Source: an uncultured Fastidiosipila sp. (GTDB lineage Bacteria; Bacillota; Clostridia; Saccharofermentanales; Fastidiosipilaceae). Taken from it: a stretch of DNA of 10,326 nucleotides. Below the pieces are notes generated by a model. The model saw only the letters and a list, made by a program, of their open reading frames with translations, had not been told where the DNA came from and did not search any database. Positions within the stretch are counted from its first letter, which is position 1. The number at the start of each line of letters is the position of its first letter. The stretch spans positions 1 to 10,326 of the forward strand of contig CALLQJ010000083.1 of NCBI GenBank assembly GCA_938014865.1, read 5' to 3'. Shown here one piece after another: positions 4,870 through 10,326 of the stretch. Position numbers and translations under genes: made by a program.

Positions 4870-7056
4870 TTACTCCTCTCTCTTCAGCGGAATATCCAGC
4901 TCTTCGGCTGTCCGCTTCATCTTCTTAATCCATTCCAATTCGTAAGGGTCATCGTCCGGATCCTCGTCCTCTTCTCCGCCGGCCAGACGGCAGGAAAGAT
5001 GCCACTCACCCGCAGGCTTTACCTGATTAAACACTTGTTCGAGCAAAGCCTGATTTTTTCTATCCTTGATTTTATCATAGATCGCCCGCCGTTCTGCCGG
5101 CACCTCAAAGATGAGGCTGCGGCCTTCAAAGCGGCATGGATAAGGGGTCAGCAAATTCCCGAGCAGGGGTTCACGCTCCGGGAGCCTGCTGATAAAGGCT
5201 CCGCGAAGCTCGGCGGGATCCAAGTCCTCGGGAAGCGGCTCTTCCTTCTCCTTTGCCGCCGGAGCAGAATCTTCTGCTGCTTCCGTTTCCGTTTCCGCCT
5301 CCGCGCGCTCCGGACTTTGGGCCGCCTCCGCTTCAGCGTCCGGCCCTTTCTCCGCTTCCGCGGCGGGCGCCTCGGCCTTCGCTTCGTCTTCCTCCGGCGT
5401 GTCCTCGCGTCCGAAATCCAATACAAGTCCGGAAAATTCCTCGGGACTGTCTTTTTCGAAGGGCGCTGCGGCCTTGTCCGCCTCGTCTTCAGCGGAATCT
5501 TCCGCAGCCGATCGCTCGTCCGGGGCTTCCGGCCTTTGGCCGGCCGCTTCCTCCGCTTCGCTTTCTGCGGGTGCCTCATCGTCTTCGCCGATGATGAAGC
5601 GGTCGATGGCATCGAGCTTGGCTTCTAAATCCGTCAGCCCCTCGTCGTCGGCCTCGTCCTCGCTATCGGAAGCGCCGTCCTCCTCCGACTCGTCTTCCGG
5701 CCTTTTCCTGTCGCGGGCTGCGCGGCGCTCTTCTTCTTCCTGCGCGGCATAATCTTCCATCGCCCGGGTGATGAGATCGTCGTCGTCTTCCTCTTCTTCC
5801 TCCGCCTCTGCCTCGGCCGCGTCCTCGGCAGGGATATCTTCCGCATCCCTTTCTTCAGCCTCAGAAGCCGTACGCTCCGGGGCCGCCTTCCTTTCGTCTT
5901 CGCTGCGGGAAGCTGCCTCGTGCCGGGCGGCTTCTTCGGCGGCCAGGGCGTCCCGGCTCCGGATTTTCAGACGGTCTAGCATCTGAATGAGACCGACTTC
6001 CAGCGTGATGCGCGGGTCGGCCGCTTCCTTCATTTCCTTCTGCAGGCGCGTCAGATGCGAAATCTGCCGGATGACGTCTTCCTGACTGTACTGCGGCGCC
6101 AGGCGCTGCAGGGTATTTAAGGTATGCTGCGGCAGCTGCAGCAGCTCTTCCGGCCGGCGGCTGGTCTTGCAGACCAGAAGGTCACGGAAATACTTCGTCA
6201 GAGACGTCACAAAGCGCTGCAGGTCGCCGCCTTCCATCACCAGATGGTCGATGGCCGTCAGCAGGCGGTCCGCGTCGCCGCTCACCAGGGATAAAACAAT
6301 CTCTTCCAGAAGTTCATCGTTGACCACCCCGGTCATGGCCAGGATTTCTTCGCGTCCGATCTTCCCGGAAAAGACCGAGCGGGACTGATCCAGCAGAGAA
6401 ATTGCATCGCGCAAAGCCCCCTCGGATCGGCTCACAATGGTCCGGATGCCGCTTTCATCAATCGGGATATCGTGTTTCGACGCAATCAAGGCCAGGCGCT
6501 CGGCCATGTCGCGGGCGGGGATGCGTTTAAAATCATAGCGCTGGCAGCGGGAGAGGATCGTCGGCAGGATCCTCTGCGGATCGGTTGTCGCCATAATGAA
6601 AATAACGTGGGCCGGCGGTTCCTCCAGCGTTTTCAGCAGTGCATTAAAGGCCTGCGTCGAGAGCATATGCACTTCGTCAATGATGTAGACTTTATATTTG
6701 GCCAGCGTCGGCAGAAATAAAACTTCGTCGGTAATCTTGCGGATATTGTCCACGCTGTTATGCGAAGCCGCGTCCATTTCCACGACGTCCAGCAGGCTGC
6801 CGTCCAGGATGCCTTTGCAGATTTCACATTCATTGCAGGGGTTGCCTTCCGGGGTCGGATGGAGGCAGTTGACGGCCCGGGCAAAAATTTTCGCCAATGA
6901 GGTCTTGCCCGTTCCGCGGGTGCCGACAAAAAGATAGGCGTGGGCCAGCTCGCCGCTTTTCACCGCATAGCGCAAAGCGTTGACAATATGCGTCTGCCCC
7001 ACCACCTCATCAAAGGTCATCGGCCGCCACTCACGATACAAAACTTTCTGTCCCAT
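4870..7056 (-). CDS. dnaX: DNA polymerase III subunit gamma/tau (DnaX) with a long acidic linker
   Basis: Clamp-loader ATPase subunit of the replicative polymerase. From the chosen start MGQKVLYREWRP (728 residues) it shows Walker A GTRGTGKT (45-52), a zinc module (Cys64, 74, 77 and 80), Walker B IIDEVHML (125-132), the SRC motif (169-171), and the collar domain to about 370. Residues about 371-611 are low-complexity and dominated by Glu, Asp and Ala (including five Glu then four Asp around 419-427). A folded tau-like C-terminal region (about 613-728) follows. The frame is open 37 codons further upstream, but AAGGAGG five bases before ATG 7056 and the family start decide it. No A-rich slippage site (such as six A then G) was found, so a short gamma form by frameshift is not evident. 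It lies downstream of the SRP RNA and heads ybaB-recR. Confidence 0.95.
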   Translation of the reverse strand: MGQKVLYREWRPMTFDEVVGQTHIVNALRYAVKSGELAHAYLFVGTRGTGKTSLAKIFARAVNCLHPTPEGNPCNECEICKGILDGSLLDVVEMDAASHNSVDNIRKITDEVLFLPTLAKYKVYIIDEVHMLSTQAFNALLKTLEEPPAHVIFIMATTDPQRILPTILSRCQRYDFKRIPARDMAERLALIASKHDIPIDESGIRTIVSRSEGALRDAISLLDQSRSVFSGKIGREEILAMTGVVNDELLEEIVLSLVSGDADRLLTAIDHLVMEGGDLQRFVTSLTKYFRDLLVCKTSRRPEELLQLPQHTLNTLQRLAPQYSQEDVIRQISHLTRLQKEMKEAADPRITLEVGLIQMLDRLKIRSRDALAAEEAARHEAASRSEDERKAAPERTASEAEERDAEDIPAEDAAEAEAEEEEEDDDDLITRAMEDYAAQEEEERRAARDRKRPEDESEEDGASDSEDEADDEGLTDLEAKLDAIDRFIIGEDDEAPAESEAEEAAGQRPEAPDERSAAEDSAEDEADKAAAPFEKDSPEEFSGLVLDFGREDTPEEDEAKAEAPAAEAEKGPDAEAEAAQSPERAEAETETEAAEDSAPAAKEKEEPLPEDLDPAELRGAFISRLPEREPLLGNLLTPYPCRFEGRSLIFEVPAERRAIYDKIKDRKNQALLEQVFNQVKPAGEWHLSCRLAGGEEDEDPDDDPYELEWIKKMKRTAEELDIPLKREE

Positions 7057-7057
7057 C

Positions 7058-7086
7058 AAGGCCTCCTTCGGCCGCCCCGCGGCCTT
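7058..7086 (-). promoter_or_regulatory. dnaX: Two mutually exclusive hairpins over the dnaX ribosome binding site
   Basis: In the dnaX leader (minus strand) GGCCGC/GCGGCC (7079-7084 with 7070-7075) forms a hairpin that leaves the ribosome binding site free. AAGGCC (7081-7086) can instead pair with GGCCTT (7058-7063), which takes in the last two G of AAGGAGG. The stems share bases, so only one can form at a time. Whether this regulates dnaX is unknown. Confidence 0.3.
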
Positions 7087-7149
7087 CCGCTGAAAGCAGA
7101 CGCCTCGCAAAAACCGCCTGCCCTGCTCCTTGCTGCCTGTAATAATACT

Positions 7150-7155
7150 ATTATA
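7150..7155 (-). promoter_or_regulatory. Possible -10 box for dnaX
   Basis: A perfect TATAAT on the minus strand lies 94 bases before the dnaX start and just after the SRP RNA. No good -35 is seen at the right distance, so read-through from the SRP RNA promoter may be the main source of dnaX transcripts. Confidence 0.28.
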
Positions 7156-7175
7156 TAAAAATATCACCTCTTATC

Positions 7176-7285
7176 CGACGCTGTACAGGTGAGTCTGCAG
7201 CACATACGGTTTGCCGCTTATTGCTGCTTCCTTCCGGACCTGACAAGGTTCACGGGCCGTATCGCACAGGGCCCGCACAGCCTCG
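7176..7285 (-). ncRNA. ffs: Signal recognition particle RNA (small bacterial type)
   Basis: RNA core of the signal recognition particle, which with Ffh targets nascent membrane and secreted proteins. On the minus strand the diagnostic domain IV core GTCAGGTCCGGAAGGAAGCA is present, with the GGAA tetraloop and the asymmetric loop of the Ffh site. Flanking arms pair: ATACGG with CCGTAT, and near the ends GCTGTGC (7275-7281) with GTACAGC (7180-7186). The size of about 105-110 nt matches the short 4.5S type without an Alu domain. The exact ends are uncertain by several bases. Its place just upstream of dnaX is the same as the B. subtilis SRP RNA gene. Confidence 0.93.
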
Positions 7286-7308
7286 GGTAAGAAGTGATAT
7301 GTGTTCGT

Positions 7309-7351
7309 ACTGTAGCATAAATTCAAAGATAAATCCATTTTTTTAAAAAAA
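7309..7351 (-). promoter_or_regulatory. Possible SRP RNA promoter with A/T-tract
   Basis: On the minus strand TGGATT, 17 bases, then TACAGT (7309-7314) is a weak promoter about 25-30 bases before the RNA. Directly upstream is a perfect T7A7 tract (7338-7351), suitable as an UP element or bend for a strongly expressed RNA gene. On the same strand GCCCGG (7396-7401) and CCGGGC (7352-7357) followed by seven T could also act as a terminator for transcripts arriving from further upstream. Confidence 0.33.
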
Positions 7352-7409
7352 GCCCGGCTCCCCCGCGGCCCCTTCTGCCGGCCAAAAGCCCTCTCCCGGG
7401 CCCTTCTTG

Positions 7410-7438
7410 TTTAGTTTTCGCGCTTCTCATGCTAAAAT
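7410..7438 (+). promoter_or_regulatory. Promoter of the secreted-protein operon
   Basis: TGCTAAAAT (7430-7438) is an extended -10 box (TGN followed by a 5/6 match). TTTAGT (7410-7415) at 17 bases is a weak -35, which extended -10 promoters tolerate. It lies 34 bases before the chosen start of the first gene. Confidence 0.5.
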
Positions 7439-7471
7439 ACAAGAATTAGAGGCAGAATGAGGAGGTCGCGA

Positions 7472-8434
7472 GTGAAAAAACGAACTCGGATCATAATCTT
7501 TTTAGTATTTCTTCTGGCATTATTTGCCGGCCGTGCGTATGCCGGCAAGAAGCTGGAGAATAAAATGCAGGATGCATTAAGCGTCCGTTATCCGACGGAC
7601 AGCTTCAGCGTGCGCGACGTCTCATTGACGGTCATTCCGCCCGGCGCCAAAGGCAAGGCCCGCGCCGAACATGAGGGGCTTGACTTCAATGTCAGCATCT
7701 TCCGGGATATCGGCAAAGAGGCGGAAGTCCGGGATGATCTTTACGAATCCCGCAGCCTGAAACATTACAGCGAAATCTTTGAAAAAAGGATGCAGGAAGT
7801 CTCCGGCAAAATCGAAGGCTACGACCTGGAAATGATCATCATTGGCGATTTCAACCGCGACCCGGAAAGCGGGCTCTATCCCGCGGCGGTGGATATCCTG
7901 CTCCCGCGGACGATAGACGATGCGGCGGGCTTTGTCAGCGCCGTACAGGATTTAGGCCGGCATTTCGCCGACGATCCGGTGGAAGGCGTCGAAGCATATA
8001 CCTTTATTTCTTTCCCGGGCAGCGTGCCCGAGGACAATCTCCCGGAGATCGGCATGAGTGCCGCCTGGCTGACCGCGCCGAGCCCGACCCCGACGCCGAG
8101 TCCGACGCCGCGTCCGACGACGAGCGTTTCGGGACAGACAGAAGCAAGCAGCAGCGAGACGAGCCGCACGAGCAAGGCCTCCGATACAAGCGAAGCAAAA
8201 GGCGGAATTCCGGCCTTTGCCTACGAAGTTACGATTTTAACCGATCGCTTTGATCTGGACGAAAATCTGATCCGAAACAGCATGCGGAGCGTCACGTATT
8301 CTCAAAAAGAACTGCGCAAAGCAGGCGAGCGCTTCGGCCTTGAAGAAGAGGCGATGAATCTTTTGAACCGTGCGGCTGAGCGCGAAGAAGCGCGCAGCAG
8401 CGAAAGTCTTGCGGAAACGCGCGATACGAAGTGA
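7472..8434 (+). CDS. Secreted or membrane-anchored protein of unknown function
   Basis: The product has 320 residues. GTG 7472 is chosen because AGGAGG (7460-7465) lies six bases before it; the upstream ATG 7457 directly precedes and overlaps that site and has none of its own. The N-terminus (VKKRTR, a hydrophobic stretch 7-21, then RAYA/GKK) is a signal peptide or uncleaved anchor, with no lipobox Cys. Residues about 30-200 form a soluble alpha/beta-looking domain with alternating hydrophobic strands such as YDLEMIIIGDFN and AYTFISFPGS. Residues 203-217 are a Pro/Thr/Ser linker (PSPTPTPSPTPRPTT), followed by a Ser/Thr-rich stretch to about 240. A second domain with a strand (FAYEVTILTD) and a charged helical tail ends the protein. 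I recognise no family or active site. The stop is ten bases before the next start, so the two genes are probably cotranscribed. Confidence 0.8.
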   Translation: MKKRTRIIIFLVFLLALFAGRAYAGKKLENKMQDALSVRYPTDSFSVRDVSLTVIPPGAKGKARAEHEGLDFNVSIFRDIGKEAEVRDDLYESRSLKHYSEIFEKRMQEVSGKIEGYDLEMIIIGDFNRDPESGLYPAAVDILLPRTIDDAAGFVSAVQDLGRHFADDPVEGVEAYTFISFPGSVPEDNLPEIGMSAAWLTAPSPTPTPSPTPRPTTSVSGQTEASSSETSRTSKASDTSEAKGGIPAFAYEVTILTDRFDLDENLIRNSMRSVTYSQKELRKAGERFGLEEEAMNLLNRAAEREEARSSESLAETRDTK

Positions 8435-8444
8435 AAGGAACAAG

Positions 8445-9032
8445 ATGAGCGAGAAGCAGACGAAGGACACGAATCCGAACAATCAGCAGAATCCGGCCCG
8501 GAATAAAGGGCAGGGCGGCAAGCGTCCGCCCCGCCGGCGCAATAATAAATCCCGCCGCAATGACCGCGATAAAGTCACGCCGAGGGCCCCGCGGGCCCGG
8601 CCCCCGCAGAAGCGGAAGAAGCAGCAAGGCGGGCAGCAGCAGCCGAAAAATGAGCGCGGCGGACAAAATAAAAACGGCCGCAAGCCGCAGGCCACACCCC
8701 GTCCGAGCCGCAAGCAGCGGGCTCAGCAGGGCGGCAAAAAGAATAATGCACGCCGGCCGCAGAAGGGCCGCCCCGAGGAGAATAAAAAAGCCTCTGCCGA
8801 GCAGAAGCAGAATGCCGGGCGCAGCAAAAACAATAAAAAACAGCCCCGCAGCAATACGCCTAAACGCGTACAAAAAGGCGGCCGCAAGCCGGGCAAACGC
8901 GCTGTACCCGCTCCGGATCCCGAAAAACTGGCGAAGGTGGAAACCGCGGAGGACATCCGCGTCGAAAACGCCCAGATTGAAAAAGAAATACAAATAGAAA
9001 TTGCCGAAATTTCCAATTTACAATTATCTTAA
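8445..9032 (+). CDS. Highly basic disordered protein with conserved-looking acidic C-terminus
   Basis: The product has 195 residues. ATG 8445 has AAAGGAA five bases upstream; the frame is also open from ATG 8370, but that would overlap the previous gene by 65 bases and has no ribosome binding site. Residues 1-about 155 are almost only Lys, Arg, Gln, Asn, Gly and Pro (for example RRRNNKSRR, RKKQQGGQQQ) with no hydrophobic core, so this part is disordered and probably binds nucleic acid or another polyanion. The last 40 residues differ: DPEKLAKVETAEDIRVENAQ then IEKEIQIEIAEISNL form an amphipathic, acidic helix that could dock on a partner. I do not recognise the family. Translation of the GC-rich frame is supported by its tight fit between neighbours (ten bases after one stop, six bases before the next start). 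Confidence 0.72.
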   Translation: MSEKQTKDTNPNNQQNPARNKGQGGKRPPRRRNNKSRRNDRDKVTPRAPRARPPQKRKKQQGGQQQPKNERGGQNKNGRKPQATPRPSRKQRAQQGGKKNNARRPQKGRPEENKKASAEQKQNAGRSKNNKKQPRSNTPKRVQKGGRKPGKRAVPAPDPEKLAKVETAEDIRVENAQIEKEIQIEIAEISNLQLS

Positions 9033-9038
9033 TTGCCG

Positions 9039-10326
9039 ATGAGCATTTATTCTGAATACGACAAAGGCCTCCCGAGCGAGGCCGCAAAAGAAGAGATACT
9101 GACGAAAGCCCCGCTGGCGCAGATGCTGCGCCGGACGAGGCTTTCCGAGCGTCTGAGCCTGCATATGCCCGGCCATCTGGCCGCTTCTGCCTTTCCGCCC
9201 TCATTTTGCCGGGAAGCGATCAGCTGGGATACAACGGAAACCGCTCTCACGGATAATCTTCTGGCCCCGGCCGAAGGCGGCGCCGTCCTGGCGGCCGAAG
9301 CGGCGGCCGCTTCCTATTGGGGAGCGGGCGGGGCGCTTCTCCTGGCTCAAGGGTCAACGCAGGGGCTGCAGGCCATGCTCCTGCACTACGCCGGCCGCGG
9401 CGGGAGGGTCCTGCTGAGCGGGGCGACACATAAGGCGGTCCGGCAGGCTGCGGCTTTTTTAGAGCTGGAGCTGGTGACGCTGCCGCCCGGAACGGCAGAT
9501 CCGGAAGAGGCGGAGAGCCTGCGCTATCCGCTGCCGCAGAGCGCCGGGCCGAAGACGCTTCAAGCTTTTCTGGAGAAGGATCAGGATTTTTCGGCCTTTC
9601 TCTGCACCTCGCCGGATTATTACGGACAGCTCGCCGATATAAGGGGGCTGGCCGAGGTGCTCGAAGCCTATGAGATTCCCTTTTTGCTGGATGCGGCGCA
9701 CGGGGCGCATCTCAAGGCCTGCCGGAAGGCTCGGGGGACGGAAGATTACCCTGTGTTTCCCGTGACGGCCGCGGTGATGAGCCTGCATAAAACCTTGCCC
9801 GCGCTGACCGGGGCGGCCTTGCTTTTGACAAAAGAAAAAGAAGCTGTTGCGCCGCTGCGCCGGGCCGCGGATTTTTGGGGCAGCAGCAGTCCTTCGCTTT
9901 TAATTGCGGCCTCGGGCGATTATGCGAGGGCCTATGCCGAATATGCCGGCGCCCGGCAGGCTGCCGGGCTGAAAAAGGCGCTGGAGAGATTTTCATCCGG
10001 GCTTTCGGAGCTTTACGGCTTAAATATCCGGCAGGAAGATTATCACGGCGACCCGCTGCGTCTGGTGATTAATACGGCAGCAATTGCGACAGGATTTGAA
10101 GCCGAGGCCTATCTTACGGCGCGCGGCCTGGTGCCCGAAATGGCCGATTTATGCCGCCTGGTCTTTATTCTGCCCTTGGCGTTTCCCCCGGAGGCCTTAG
10201 GGTTTTTGGCGGAGGTTTTAAATGAGATGGCCGAGGATTTCGGGCGGCGCAAAGAAACGCGGCACATCGCGGCGGACCGCCGCCTCCGGGCCGCTTATGC
10301 GAGGCGGCTTTTCTCTTCAAGCCGGC
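9039..10326 (+). CDS. Orn/Lys/Arg decarboxylase family protein, YaaO-like (3' end beyond window)
   Basis: The frame is open from ATG 9039 to the right edge, 429 codons without a stop. It is a PLP-dependent fold-type I enzyme of the Orn/Lys/Arg decarboxylase group (PF01276), which makes polyamines or agmatine from basic amino acids. Visible motifs are LSLHMPGH (39-46), TETALTDNLLAP (66-77), QGSTQGLQAML (104-114), LLDAAHGAHL with the PLP-nitrogen Asp218 and His221 (216-225), and SLHKTLPALTG with the Schiff-base Lys251 (248-258). There is no N-terminal wing domain, as in the short YaaO-type members near dnaX in Bacillota. MPGH is normally followed by Lys or Arg and here by Leu. No clear ribosome binding site is seen; a TTG (9033) directly follows the preceding stop, so coupling is likely. 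Substrate uncertain. Confidence 0.86.
   Translation, partial: MSIYSEYDKGLPSEAAKEEILTKAPLAQMLRRTRLSERLSLHMPGHLAASAFPPSFCREAISWDTTETALTDNLLAPAEGGAVLAAEAAAASYWGAGGALLLAQGSTQGLQAMLLHYAGRGGRVLLSGATHKAVRQAAAFLELELVTLPPGTADPEEAESLRYPLPQSAGPKTLQAFLEKDQDFSAFLCTSPDYYGQLADIRGLAEVLEAYEIPFLLDAAHGAHLKACRKARGTEDYPVFPVTAAVMSLHKTLPALTGAALLLTKEKEAVAPLRRAADFWGSSSPSLLIAASGDYARAYAEYAGARQAAGLKKALERFSSGLSELYGLNIRQEDYHGDPLRLVINTAAIATGFEAEAYLTARGLVPEMADLCRLVFILPLAFPPEALGFLAEVLNEMAEDFGRRKETRHIAADRRLRAAYARRLFSSSR

Noticed and set aside
5148..5612. Arg/Lys-rich open frame on the minus strand and matching Ser- or Pro-rich frames on the plus strand within dnaX
   Set aside because: They are other-frame readings of the repetitive GAG/GAC/GCC codons of the acidic linker; they have no ribosome binding site and no family resemblance.
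4870..7167. Longer DnaX starting at 7167
   Set aside because: The extra 37 residues have no family match, and AAGGAGG with correct spacing precedes ATG 7056.
8292..8993. Long hydrophobic minus-strand frame opposite the basic protein gene
   Set aside because: It is the complement of Lys/Arg/Gly-rich codons, which always reads as Leu/Phe/Ala-rich. It has no start signals and overlaps three well-packed genes.

Overview
The window looks like chromosomal DNA of a fairly GC-rich Clostridia-type Bacillota, perhaps of the Lachnospiraceae kind. The support is the SRP RNA-dnaX-ybaB-recR block, strong AGGAGG-type ribosome binding sites, an S4-domain rqcP gene next to a divIC/ftsB-type gene, a eukaryotic-type hexokinase, and a YaaO-like Orn/Lys/Arg decarboxylase. 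No rRNA, tRNA, CRISPR array or intact mobile element was seen.

Left edge (1-about 300): the first codons of a Gfo/Idh/MocA-type oxidoreductase run off the left edge on the minus strand. Upstream of it is a stop-free stretch that may be a decayed gene tail. About 300-1040 is a visibly AT-rich island. It carries a promoter overlapped by a long inverted repeat, and a broken AAA ATPase (DUF4143 type) whose 3' part has been replaced in frame by what reads as the C-terminal end of an amidohydrolase. A 12-bp direct repeat flanks that segment. The island appears foreign and degenerate. It is followed by about 330 bases of GC-rich DNA with no convincing gene.

Right-pointing housekeeping block (1291-3770): promoter, hexokinase, a small conserved-looking protein, rqcP (stalled-ribosome rescue), then a DivIC/FtsB-type cell-division protein ending at a strong terminator. 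The spore-coat-type genes yabP and yabQ, usual between rqcP and divIC in spore formers, are absent.

Left-pointing replication/repair block (3832-about 7340): SRP RNA, dnaX, ybaB and recR follow one another closely and end in a strong terminator that faces the divIC one. DnaX has a very long Glu/Asp/Ala-rich linker before its C-terminal domain.

Right-pointing block (7407-10326): a promoter with an extended -10 drives a secreted protein of unknown function with a Pro/Thr linker, then a very basic disordered protein, then a PLP-dependent Orn/Lys/Arg decarboxylase family gene that runs off the right edge. The three lie within a few bases of one another and probably form one operon, divergent from the SRP RNA/dnaX transcript.

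I see no clear new multi-gene system. The most unusual items are the chimeric ATPase-amidohydrolase frame with its palindromes and direct repeat, the secreted-protein/basic-protein pair, and the DnaX linker.
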